Shown here in pieces: positions 1-6,061 of a stretch of 16,378 bases of DNA. The notes under the pieces were generated by a model. The model made no database searches, was not told where the DNA came from, and was given only the letters and a program-made list of their open reading frames with translations. The translations under genes were made by a program, and so were the position numbers. Source of the DNA: CALESS01 sp964405455 (GTDB lineage Bacteria; Chloroflexota; Anaerolineae; Anaerolineales; Anaerolineaceae); the NCBI GenBank assembly GCA_964405455.1, contig CAYOOA010000048.1, positions 1-16,378 of the forward strand, in the 5' to 3' direction. Positions within the stretch are counted from its first letter, which is position 1; each line of letters starts with the position of its first letter.

Positions 1-768
1 CAGATACGTCATCACGGCCGCGGCAATGGCGCGGGCGAAATCATCCTGGCGGTTGAGCAGCAGGTCGCGGTCGGAGTCGGTATCGATGAAGGCCATCTCG
101 ACCAGGGCGGCCGGGGCGTTCATGTCGTGGATGTACAACTGCGGCCGGCCGCGCCCGCAGCGCCCGGGATCATTCTCCAGGAAGATGCCGCGGTTTTCCA
201 GCCCCAGGGTGGTGGATACGTTTTCCGTCAGCAGGGTTGCCAGTTGCTGGCTCTGGGCATCGCTGGACTTGCCGTAGGTGTAGCAGGCCTCGGTGCCGGT
301 GCCCCCGCCGGAGTTGGTGTGGATGGACACCACCACGTCCGCCCGGGCCTCATTAACCACCTGGGCGGCGCGCTCCAGGCCGTAGCCCGCCTCATCCGAT
401 TCGCGGGTCAGCACCACCTGGTAGCCGTACTCCTCCAGGATGGCGCGGGTCTTGACCGCCACCGCCAGGTTGAGATCCTTCTCCAGCAGGTCACCGTAGG
501 CCGCCCCGCTTTCCCCGCCCCAGCCGTGGCCGGGGTCCAGGCCGATAATCCAGCGGTGATTGATCGCCCGGACGGCCTCGGTGGCCAGGCGGGCGCTGGC
601 GGTGGCCTGCAGGGCAGCCGCCTGGGTCGCGCCGATCTTTTTGCCTTCGGCCACGGCCGTTTGACCGGCCTGGGCGGCCAGGGTGGCAACTTCATTGCGC
701 TGTTCCGGCGTACAGGCGGAGGCAAGGATGACGATCAGCAGGAAAACAAGGTGGATCAGGCGGCGCAT
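1..768 (-). CDS. N-acetylmuramoyl-L-alanine amidase (Amidase_3), lipoprotein, C-terminus cut by window edge
   Basis: The frame is open from an ATG at 766-768 to the left edge: 256 codons, no stop reached. It would cleave the amide bond between MurNAc and the stem peptide of peptidoglycan, outside the cytoplasmic membrane. Residues 1-19 form a lipoprotein-like signal (hydrophobic stretch ending LASAC, Cys19; a slightly non-canonical lipobox). An Ala/Gln/Thr-rich linker follows to about residue 70. The Amidase_3 fold then shows its zinc ligands and catalytic acid: His81 in LDPGHG, Glu96 in LEKDLN, His150 in SIHTNS and Glu224 in LVEMAF. The family signature near the end (LVEMAFIDTDSD) suggests only a few residues are missing. 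A GGAGG lies 5-6 bases before the ATG and fixes the start. The gene diverges from the small gene at 948. Family and function are confident; the anchoring is inferred from the N-terminus. Confidence 0.93.
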   Translation of the reverse strand, partial: MRRLIHLVFLLIVILASACTPEQRNEVATLAAQAGQTAVAEGKKIGATQAAALQATASARLATEAVRAINHRWIIGLDPGHGWGGESGAAYGDLLEKDLNLAVAVKTRAILEEYGYQVVLTRESDEAGYGLERAAQVVNEARADVVVSIHTNSGGGTGTEACYTYGKSSDAQSQQLATLLTENVSTTLGLENRGIFLENDPGRCGRGRPQLYIHDMNAPAALVEMAFIDTDSDRDLLLNRQDDFARAIAAAVMTYL

Positions 769-947
769 GGGTCCTCCAATAAAAATAAGGTCAATGAGTC
801 TGGTTGCAATATTCACGCCCATTCATGCTAAAATCAATTTGATTACGATGACTCTGACGGTTCCAAAACGTACAGACTTGGCTTACTGGCTTTTTGCAGT
901 CCATTACACAAACGGCTCGGTCATTCATTTGGAAGGATTAAGCGGGA
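769..947. promoter_or_regulatory. Divergent AT-rich spacer with a 13-bp inverted repeat
   Basis: This AT-rich spacer separates the leftward amidase gene from the rightward small gene and should hold both promoters. A perfect palindrome, AATCAA-T-TTGATT, sits at 832-844. It puts a TTGATT (-35-like) hexamer on each strand. Towards the amidase, a poor -10 match (GAATAT, 809-814) lies at a suitable distance; towards the small gene I see no convincing -10. The palindrome could be an operator or chance in AT-rich DNA. Confidence 0.25.
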
Positions 948-1169
948 ATGGGTAAAGACAATAATCGCCAACTGGTAGGTTTTACAAGGCCCCGCAGCCG
1001 CAGCCTGGAGGATTTCAAAGCCTGGATCAACGGACTTTTAGAGCGCCTGGGTGGTGATCCCAACGAGGACGATATGACCGAAGCCGAATGGGAGAGCGCA
1101 TGGCGCAAGTTTTGGCAAGACAAAGAGCATGAAGATTCAAGCCATCAGCAAGAAGGGAAGGACGACTGA
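948..1169 (+). CDS. Small acidic hypothetical protein (73 aa)
   Basis: I do not recognise this protein. It starts MGKDNNRQLVGF, has a basic N-terminal quarter (RPRSRS), then a helical-looking part with alternating charge and Trp (EDFKAWINGLLERLGG, then EAEWESAWRKFWQDK) and a hydrophilic tail ending GKDD. No signal peptide or membrane segment is visible. GGAAGGA at 931-937 lies 10 bases before the ATG, a somewhat long spacing. The Trp-rich amphipathic stretch and balanced composition look like a real cytosolic small protein rather than a chance frame. It stands between the divergent amidase and the zinc-ribbon operon, in the same direction as the latter, and could be its first gene. Its last 41 bases overlap another coding-like frame that starts at 1129. 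Confidence 0.6.
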   Translation: MGKDNNRQLVGFTRPRSRSLEDFKAWINGLLERLGGDPNEDDMTEAEWESAWRKFWQDKEHEDSSHQQEGKDD

Positions 1170-1341
1170 TCCTGTCCAATTTCACACTTTGGATCGAGAT
1201 GACGCTGAGCTGCATCCCCTGTCGAATTATTTGAGGCGCTAACAATTCGACCGGGAATACGATCAAGAGGAGTACTACCAGCGCTGTCTTACTTTATTTT
1301 GTCAGATTCCGAATGAGGTTTGGAGGTTGATCTGCCCATGA
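1129..1341 (+). pseudogene. Coding-like frame interrupted by TAA at 1240-1242, ending in an ATGA overlap with the zinc-ribbon operon
   Basis: From ATG 1129 this frame reads 37 codons (MKIQAISKKGRTTDPV, later LDRDDAELHPLSNYLRR), meets TAA at 1240-1242, then continues in the same frame (QFDREYDQEEYYQRCLTLFC, then QIPNEVWRL) to TGA at 1339-1341. That TGA overlaps the ATG of the next gene (1338) as ATGA, the same coupling seen at the two later junctions of the operon. Both halves have protein-like composition, and a single-base change of the TAA would give one protein of about 70 residues. It could be a recently broken gene, an assembly or sequencing error, or a chance open frame. No family is recognised. 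Confidence 0.3.
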
Positions 1342-2117
1342 CCGAAGCACCCGTCAACCGGTTGACCTGCACGCAGTGCGGGGGTGAGCTGCACCCTGAA
1401 GAGGGGCAGCAATTCCTGACCTGCCCGTTCTGTTCGGCCACGGTTTTCGTGGACCGGACGCGGGTGGTCTTTCACCACGCCCTGCATCCAACCCTGGATG
1501 CGCAGCAGGCGGCGGCGGCCCTGCACCGCTGGATGTCCGGGGCGCAAACCGTCAAGAACCTGGATACCAAGGCCCAGGTGACCGGATCCACCTTTGAATA
1601 CTTCCCCCTGTGGTTGTTCAAAACCCGCACTCCGGCCGGCGAAAAGCTGGAGCTGCAGCCGGCTGCGGCCACATCCATCACCGAGCTGACCAAGATGACC
1701 GTTCCGGCCGGGGATCTTTCCCCCTACGACCCGGCGCTGGATGCCCAGGCAACCGCCCCGACCGTGCCGCTGGAGGCCGCCCGCGAGTGGCTGAACCGTG
1801 TTCAGCCCGGCGCAGAGGTGCTGGAAACCTCCCTGGTGCACGTGCCCATCTATGTTTTCAAATACATCTACAAAAACCAGACTTACACCGCCGTGGTGGA
1901 AGCCGCCACGGGCACGGTGCTGGCCAACATCTTCCCGGCCAAGGCCGAAGCGCCCTTCGTCCTGGTGGCGCTGGTGACGGCCGGGGTATATCTCTTCCTG
2001 GCGTCCCTGCCGATCGTCAGCGGTGATTCCGGCCTGGCCGGGCTGGCCGTGATCGGCGGATTAGTGGCTGCGCCCCTCCTGTTTGGCTGGGCAGCCTGGG
2101 TGGCAAACAAAGTATGA
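1338..2117 (+). CDS. Zinc-ribbon membrane protein (first of three in operon)
   Basis: The 259-residue product has an N-terminal zinc ribbon (Cys11, Cys14, Cys29, Cys32; CX2C-X14-CX2C) on the cytosolic side, a soluble middle domain, and two C-terminal membrane segments (about 206-227 and 232-256). The middle domain holds two similar strand-like motifs, EYFPLWLFK and HVPIYVFKYIY. The second is followed by a VVEAATGTVL unit that is matched in the downstream neighbour, so the two are probably paralogues. The ATG at 1338 is chosen over an in-frame TTG at 1320 because GGAGG at 1322-1326 precedes it by 11 bases and the ribbon then begins ten residues in. It overlaps the next gene by ATGA. The overall shape resembles TFIIB-type zinc-ribbon membrane proteins such as Bacillus YdjG, but this is architectural likeness only and the function is unknown. 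Confidence 0.85.
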   Translation: MTEAPVNRLTCTQCGGELHPEEGQQFLTCPFCSATVFVDRTRVVFHHALHPTLDAQQAAAALHRWMSGAQTVKNLDTKAQVTGSTFEYFPLWLFKTRTPAGEKLELQPAAATSITELTKMTVPAGDLSPYDPALDAQATAPTVPLEAAREWLNRVQPGAEVLETSLVHVPIYVFKYIYKNQTYTAVVEAATGTVLANIFPAKAEAPFVLVALVTAGVYLFLASLPIVSGDSGLAGLAVIGGLVAAPLLFGWAAWVANKV

Positions 2118-3151
2118 GCGATACTGATACCCTCAAAGGTTTATCCTGTCCGCGCTGCGGCGGGATGGTGCAAATCCCCGAAGGGCAGGAGATCGTGATT
2201 TGCCCGTATTGCGACCTGCGCTCCGTGGTACGCGGTGAAAACGGCATCCGCCGCTACCAGGTGCCCCTGCGCCTGGATCGGGCTGCCGCCGAAAAGGCGT
2301 TCCAGGGCTTCCTGACCAGCAGCATGGCCATTTCCGGCAGCGTGCGCAAGGAAGCTCAACTGACTGAAGCCATGGTGGTCCACCTGCCCTTCTGGGCAGT
2401 CTGGGGCCGGGCGGCCGGCTGGGCTTTCGGACAGAAAGCCTACCGCGAAAAGGACTCCACCCGCTATGAACCGCGGGAAGTACGCATCGTGGAGGAAATG
2501 ACCTGGAACGGCGCCGCCTGCGAAGTGGGCGAGTTTGGTGTGACGGAGGTCACTCTGCAGGACCGGCCGCTGGAGCCGTATGACGATGACGCCCTGCACC
2601 GCTCCGGGATGGTGTTTGAGCCGGTCGGTGCGGCGGGCGAGGCGCTGGAGCGCGCCCGGGCTGAATTCGACCAGCGCATCCGGGCAGCCGCCCACCTGGA
2701 CCGCCTGACACAATCCTTTGTGCGCATCATCCGCCCGCGCCAGGGAGTGGTGTATTACCCGCTGTGGGTGATGCGCTACCTGTACCGCGGCCGGGCCTTC
2801 CAGGTGGTGGTGGACGGCTTCAACGGCGAGGTGATGTACGGCAAGGCCCCCGGCAACGTGGTCTACCGGGCAGCCGTGCTGGTGGGCGGCCTGGCACTGG
2901 GCTCCTTTATCACTGTGGATGTGAGCTACTTCCTGGGGCAGGGAAAGGACAGCGGTGCGGAAGGAATGATCATTGCCTTCATCGCCGGGCTGGCACTCAT
3001 GTATTTCTCCTACCGCAAGTTCCGCTACGGCGAGCATTACGAATTCCGGCGGCGCTATGGCTCGGGCGGCATCCCCGGTCTTTCGGCCATGCTGCCAACC
3101 TCCGCCGGGCAGATTTCTGAACTCTTCAACAACCTGGAGCGATTCAAATGA
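2114..3151 (+). CDS. Zinc-ribbon membrane protein (second of three in operon)
   Basis: This 345-residue protein has the same layout as its upstream neighbour: a zinc ribbon (Cys12, Cys15, Cys30, Cys33, same CX2C-X14-CX2C spacing), a longer soluble middle domain, and two membrane segments (about 254-276 and 285-303). A basic tail of about 40 residues follows (YRKFRYGEHYEFRRRYG). Two motif copies are visible, HLPFWAVWG near residue 90 and YYPLWVMRYLY near 220; the latter is followed by VVVDGFNGEVMYG, aligning with VVEAATGTVLANI of the first protein. Start and stop both form ATGA overlaps with the neighbours, implying translational coupling and probably a shared complex. No enzymatic motif is seen. 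A membrane scaffold or sensor role is speculation. Confidence 0.87.
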   Translation: MSDTDTLKGLSCPRCGGMVQIPEGQEIVICPYCDLRSVVRGENGIRRYQVPLRLDRAAAEKAFQGFLTSSMAISGSVRKEAQLTEAMVVHLPFWAVWGRAAGWAFGQKAYREKDSTRYEPREVRIVEEMTWNGAACEVGEFGVTEVTLQDRPLEPYDDDALHRSGMVFEPVGAAGEALERARAEFDQRIRAAAHLDRLTQSFVRIIRPRQGVVYYPLWVMRYLYRGRAFQVVVDGFNGEVMYGKAPGNVVYRAAVLVGGLALGSFITVDVSYFLGQGKDSGAEGMIIAFIAGLALMYFSYRKFRYGEHYEFRRRYGSGGIPGLSAMLPTSAGQISELFNNLERFK

Positions 3152-3768
3152 GCCAGCCGGTTGAGTTGGTCCCCATGATGTGCGTCAAATGCAAATCTCC
3201 CGTCCCGGCCAAAGTGGACGAGGTGGTCTGGGTGTGCGAAAACTGCGGCCAGGGGATGATCCTGGATGCTGAAAAAGGCCTGACTCCGTTGGAAATCCAT
3301 ACCGCGGCCGGAATTCCACAAAATGGCACCGGGCGGCCGTTCTGGGTGGCCTCCGGGCGGGTGAGCCTGCGGCGGGCCACATTCTCCGGAGATAACACGC
3401 GCGACATGGAGGCCTTCTGGGCCCAGCCGCGCCAGTTCATCCTCCCGGCCTACCAGCTTGGCCTGGAGGAGATCACCCGCATGGGCGTGGACCTGGTGCG
3501 CCAGCCGCCCGCCCTGACTCCGGCTGCCTCGCCGGCGCCCTTCCAGCCGGTGGTGCTGATGCCCGGGGACGTGCGCCCGCTGGCCGAGTTCGTCATCCTG
3601 TCCATCGAAGCCGAGCGCAGGGATGCCCTGAAGGAATTGGCCTTCAACCTGGAACTGGAAACGCCGCAACTGTGGATCCTGCCGGATGACCTGACGCCCG
3701 CCCCGCAGGTCAATCCGCCCAACCTGGGCAACTTCAACATCCATTTTCAACAGCCCAAACGGCCGTAA
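3148..3768 (+). CDS. Soluble zinc-ribbon protein (third of three in operon)
   Basis: This 206-residue protein has an N-terminal zinc ribbon (Cys12, Cys15, Cys30, Cys33) with the spacing of the two upstream proteins, but no membrane segment. The middle part carries RPFWVASGR and FILPAYQLG, which resemble the Pro-aromatic motifs of the other two. A Pro-rich stretch (PPALTPAASPAPFQP) separates it from a C-terminal domain with an acidic helix and a Pro/Asn-rich tail. The ATG overlaps the stop of the second gene (ATGA), so it is translated from the same message. It may be the cytosolic partner of the two membrane proteins. No known family is recognised beyond the zinc ribbon. The fluoride riboswitch promoter follows 17 bases after its stop, with no terminator between. 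Confidence 0.83.
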   Translation: MSQPVELVPMMCVKCKSPVPAKVDEVVWVCENCGQGMILDAEKGLTPLEIHTAAGIPQNGTGRPFWVASGRVSLRRATFSGDNTRDMEAFWAQPRQFILPAYQLGLEEITRMGVDLVRQPPALTPAASPAPFQPVVLMPGDVRPLAEFVILSIEAERRDALKELAFNLELETPQLWILPDDLTPAPQVNPPNLGNFNIHFQQPKRP

Positions 3769-3776
3769 CTTCCATG

Positions 3777-3801
3777 CGCCGGGGTATAATAATCCCCGGC
3801 G
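3777..3801 (+). promoter_or_regulatory. Promoter of the crcB transcript; TATAAT inside an 8-bp inverted repeat
   Basis: A perfect TATAAT (3785-3790) lies 7 bases before the 5' end of the fluoride aptamer (about 3797), which places the transcription start at the riboswitch boundary. No good -35 hexamer is visible around 3761-3768. The box is framed by a perfect inverted repeat, CGCCGGGG (3777-3784) and CCCCGGCG (3794-3801). Part of the right arm is needed for the aptamer pseudoknot, so the symmetry may be chance or may mark a protein site. Confidence 0.7.
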
Positions 3802-3853
3802 ATGAAGCTCGCCAGGGAAAACCCAAACCGCCCGTGCCGGGCTGATAGCTTCT
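3797..3853 (+). promoter_or_regulatory. Fluoride riboswitch (crcB RNA motif)
   Basis: The segment matches the fluoride aptamer consensus. GGCG (3798-3801) and CGCC (3810-3813) form the pseudoknot. GAAGCT (3804-3809) pairs with AGCTTC (3847-3852) as P1, and GCCCG (3830-3834) pairs with CGGGC (3838-3842) as P2, followed by the conserved CTGAT before P1. A small extra GGG-AAAA-CCC hairpin (3815-3824) is inserted between the pseudoknot strand and the conserved AAACCGCC. Fluoride with Mg2+ would stabilise P1, and P1's 3' strand is the 5' arm of the following terminator, so this is an ON switch. The gene it serves is crcB, the fluoride exporter, which agrees. Confidence 0.93.
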
Positions 3854-3885
3854 GTCCATGCAAGCATGGCCGGGAGCTTTTTTTT
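3847..3885 (+). terminator. Riboswitch expression-platform terminator
   Basis: The arms at 3847-3860 and 3865-3878 pair over 14 positions with one mismatch and two G-U pairs, around the loop CAAG. A run of eight T (3878-3885) follows. The first six bases are also the 3' side of aptamer P1, so terminator and ligand-bound aptamer are mutually exclusive: transcription stops without fluoride and reads into crcB with it. Confidence 0.9.
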
Positions 3886-3929
3886 ATCATAGGCTGGGCG
3901 GGTTATTACCGACCACTCAAAAAGACAGG

Positions 3930-4018
3930 GTCATGCTGAGCGCAGCGCACGGTGTGGGTCCCTGGCCAAGCATCTGTGTTTGAAAGAGATTCTTCGCCCC
4001 TGCGGGGCTCAGAATGAC
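3930..4018. repeat. MITE/REP-like element with imperfect terminal inverted repeats in the crcB leader
   Basis: The ends GTCATGCTGAGC (3930-3941) and GCTCAGAATGAC (4007-4018) are inverted repeats with one mismatch over 12 bases. The right part folds into a hairpin: ATTCT (3989-3993) with AGAAT (4011-4015), and GCCCC (3996-4000) with GGGGC (4004-4008). From memory, GTCATTCTGAGC-type elements with GAGATTCTTCGC cores are dispersed in several bacterial lineages including Chloroflexota. No coding capacity. It lies between the riboswitch terminator and the crcB start, so it is transcribed within the leader. Confidence 0.6.
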
Positions 4019-4043
4019 AAAATGTCAAAATCGATGAATGGAA

Positions 4044-4253
4044 GCACATGGATAAATTTCTGCTCATTTCCGCCGGCGCCGTACTCGGCGCCAACGCCNN
4101 NNNNNNNNNNNNNNNNNNNNNNNNNNNNNNNNNNNNNNNNNNNNNNNNNNNNNNNNNNNNNNNNNNNNNNNNNNNNNNNNNNNNNNNNNNNNNNNNNNGC
4201 ACATGGATAAATTTCTGCTCATTTCCGCCGGCGCCGTACTCGGCGCCAACGCC
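4044..4253. other. Assembly gap of 100 N (4099-4198) flanked by an exact 55-base duplication
   Basis: Bases 4044-4098 and 4199-4253 are identical over 55 bases, and each abuts the N run. The copy begins four bases before the crcB ATG. An exact contig-end overlap of this length beside a default 100-N spacer is the signature of two contigs sharing a k-mer-sized overlap that were scaffolded instead of merged. In the real genome the N run and one copy are probably absent, so the crcB leader is continuous. Confidence 0.88.
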
Positions 4254-4577
4254 CGCTACTGGCTGGGCTCCTGGGCTGCCCAGAAATGGGGCGCCGCCTT
4301 CCCCTACGGCACCCTGCTGATCAACCTGACCGGCAGCTTTCTAATCGGCCTGTTCATGACCGTAGCCCTGGAGCGGGCGAACTTCGATCCGCGCCTGCGG
4401 CTGCTGGTGGTGGTTGGCTTCCTGGGGGCCTACACCACTTTTTCCACCTATACCTATGAAAGCATCAACCTGCTGCTCAAGGGACAGTGGCTTTACGGCC
4501 TGCTCAATCTCCTCGGCAGCTCCCTTTTGGGGTTGGCCGCAGTCGGGTTGGGTATTTTGCTGGGGAAATCGCTATAA
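4203..4577 (+). CDS. crcB: Fluoride ion channel CrcB (Fluc)
   Basis: This 124-residue protein has four predicted membrane segments and is of normal length for CrcB. It is a dimeric fluoride channel in the cytoplasmic membrane that lets toxic F- leave the cell. Family motifs are present: GANARYWLG near the N-terminus, GTLLINLTGSFLIG in the second segment, and GFLGAYTTFSTYTYES in the third, with the Asn and Phe residues that line the pore in characterised Flucs. Only one crcB is seen, so it would act as a dual-topology homodimer. The start MDKFLLISAG is present twice (4048 and 4203) because of the duplicated gap edges; the second copy is intact. Ribosome binding looks weak (GGAAG close to the ATG). 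The fluoride riboswitch upstream confirms function and regulation. Confidence 0.95.
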   Translation: MDKFLLISAGAVLGANARYWLGSWAAQKWGAAFPYGTLLINLTGSFLIGLFMTVALERANFDPRLRLLVVVGFLGAYTTFSTYTYESINLLLKGQWLYGLLNLLGSSLLGLAAVGLGILLGKSL

Positions 4578-4578
4578 T
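4573..4578 (+). promoter_or_regulatory. Candidate internal -10 box before the DUF190-CBS gene
   Basis: A perfect TATAAT overlaps the crcB stop codon, with a predicted start near 4585 and a strong ribosome site at 4591-4596. The only -35-like hexamer (TTGGGT, 4548-4553) has a long 19-base spacer. The box could give fluoride-independent expression of the downstream gene, or be chance created by the CTA-TAA end of crcB. Confidence 0.35.
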
Positions 4579-4601
4579 GAATGTGTTCCGAGGAGGTTGT
4601 C

Positions 4602-5927
4602 ATGAATGATCTCTCCAATCAAAAAGAAGCCCGGCGGCTGCGGATTTACATCAGCGAGGGCGACCGCTGGCGCGGCAAACCGCTGGATGCAGCCCTGCTG
4701 GACTTGATGCGCCAACATCACATGGCCGGGGCGACCGTCTTCCGCGGCCTCGCCGGCTTTGGCGCCCATTCCCACCTGTCCTCCACATCCATCGAGACGC
4801 TTTCATTCAACCTGCCGATTGTGATCGAGTTGGTGGATACACCTGAAAAGATCGCCGCCATCCTGGAAATCATTTACCCGATGATCGGCGAGGGCTTGAT
4901 CACCCAGGAGGATGTGCAGATCGTCAAGTACACCCACCGCTTTCTCAACCCGCTGCCGGCCGACCGCCTGGTCAGCGAGGTGATGACGACCAACGTGGTC
5001 AGCCTGACGCCCGAAATGACGGTGACGCAGGCCTGGCAAAAAATGCTGGAAAAACGGATCAAGGCCATGCCGGTGGTGGATTCGCGCAACCACGTCGTCG
5101 GGATCCTGACCGATGAAGATTTGCTGGACGGAGCCGGCATCCAGCAGCGCCTCTCGGTGGCGCTGCGCATGGAGCCGGAGGATTTACAGCAGGAGTTGAA
5201 GGATCTGCAAAACCTGACCCTGACCGTCGGCGCAATCATGACCCGGCCGGTGATCACGGCCAACGCCGGGGAAGCGCTGGGCGTGGCCACGGCCCGCATG
5301 GTCAAGGCCGGGTTGAAGCGCATGCCGGTGGTGGATGAGCGCGACCGGCTGGTGGGCATGCTTTCCCGGCTGGACATCCTGCGCCAGGTGGCCAATGCCC
5401 CGCGCCTGCCGCATCCCGAACAGGTCCCGCTGCAGGCGGTCAAGACTGTCCAGCAGGTCATGTCGGCCAGCATCCCGATGGTCAGCCAGGATGATGACCT
5501 GGCCGCGGTGGTGGAGAAATTTGTCAGCAGTGAAAGCCACCGCCTGATCGTGGTGGACGGCAGCGGCAAGGCCGTCGGGCTGATCAGCGACTCGGACGCA
5601 GTCAGCCGCATCCAACCCGCCCAACGGCGCGGACTGCTGCAGGCCCTGCGGGATTTCGGCCAGCCGCCAGCCAGCCAGCAAACCGCCCTGGACCTGATGT
5701 CCCCCGGCGTGTTGACCGCCCCGCCGGATTTGCCGGTAGTGGAAGCCGCCCGCCGCATGTTGAAGGAGGGGCGCAAGTGGCTGGTGGTGGTGGATGAAGA
5801 AGACATTCCGCTCGGGTTGGTGGACCGGCAGATCCTGCTCGAAGCGATCACCTCGTATTATCCGGGTGAGCAACCGGCCAAACCGGAGCCGCCGGAGGAA
5901 GAAACCGGCATACCGGAAGACCAGTAG
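4602..5927 (+). CDS. DUF190 domain protein with four CBS domains
   Basis: The 441-residue protein begins with a DUF190 domain (about residues 8-112; RLRIYISEGDRW, ATVFRGLAGFGAHS, LPIVIELVDT). Four CBS domains follow, at about 124-178 (VSEVMTTNVV ... GILTDEDLL), 209-264 (VGAIMTRPVI ... GMLSRLDIL), 283-337 (VQQVMSASIP ... GLISDSDAV) and 362-420 (ALDLMSPGVL ... GLVDRQILL). CBS pairs bind adenine nucleotides in many proteins; DUF190 has a PII-like fold and is often encoded beside crcB. The protein is cytosolic, with an acidic Pro/Glu tail. The ATG at 4602 is chosen because AGGAGG (4591-4596) precedes it by 5 bases; an in-frame ATG at 4581 has no such site. It follows crcB by 24 bases and probably shares the riboswitch-controlled message. 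A role in gating or signalling fluoride or energy stress is inference. Confidence 0.9.
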   Translation: MNDLSNQKEARRLRIYISEGDRWRGKPLDAALLDLMRQHHMAGATVFRGLAGFGAHSHLSSTSIETLSFNLPIVIELVDTPEKIAAILEIIYPMIGEGLITQEDVQIVKYTHRFLNPLPADRLVSEVMTTNVVSLTPEMTVTQAWQKMLEKRIKAMPVVDSRNHVVGILTDEDLLDGAGIQQRLSVALRMEPEDLQQELKDLQNLTLTVGAIMTRPVITANAGEALGVATARMVKAGLKRMPVVDERDRLVGMLSRLDILRQVANAPRLPHPEQVPLQAVKTVQQVMSASIPMVSQDDDLAAVVEKFVSSESHRLIVVDGSGKAVGLISDSDAVSRIQPAQRRGLLQALRDFGQPPASQQTALDLMSPGVLTAPPDLPVVEAARRMLKEGRKWLVVVDEEDIPLGLVDRQILLEAITSYYPGEQPAKPEPPEEETGIPEDQ

Positions 5928-6061
5928 ACTTAAACCAGGGCTTTGCCTTTGATTCTGCAGGGTGAAAATTACCCCTCCCGGGATCAAATCCGAATTATTT
6001 TTCGTCTCAAATATGCCACTGCGCAAAACAGTTTTGAAGAAAGAAGAAAGAGGATTCACCC

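Noticed and set aside
127..831. Long plus-strand open frame opposite the amidase gene
   Set aside because: It is antisense to a gene with a full Amidase_3 motif set, and its product is Gly/His/Arg-rich with no domain.
2141..3037. 298-codon minus-strand frame inside the second zinc-ribbon gene
   Set aside because: Its His-rich composition is typical of the complement of GC-rich coding DNA; the plus frame has zinc ligands, membrane segments and coupled junctions.
4048..4098. A second, truncated crcB start
   Set aside because: It is part of the exact 55-base duplication flanking the N gap, hence an assembly artefact.
4874..6059. Two long minus-strand frames (4874-5851 and 5184-6059) opposite the DUF190-CBS gene
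   Set aside because: The plus frame encodes four clear CBS domains; the antisense products are Ser/Arg- or His/Gln-rich without motifs.
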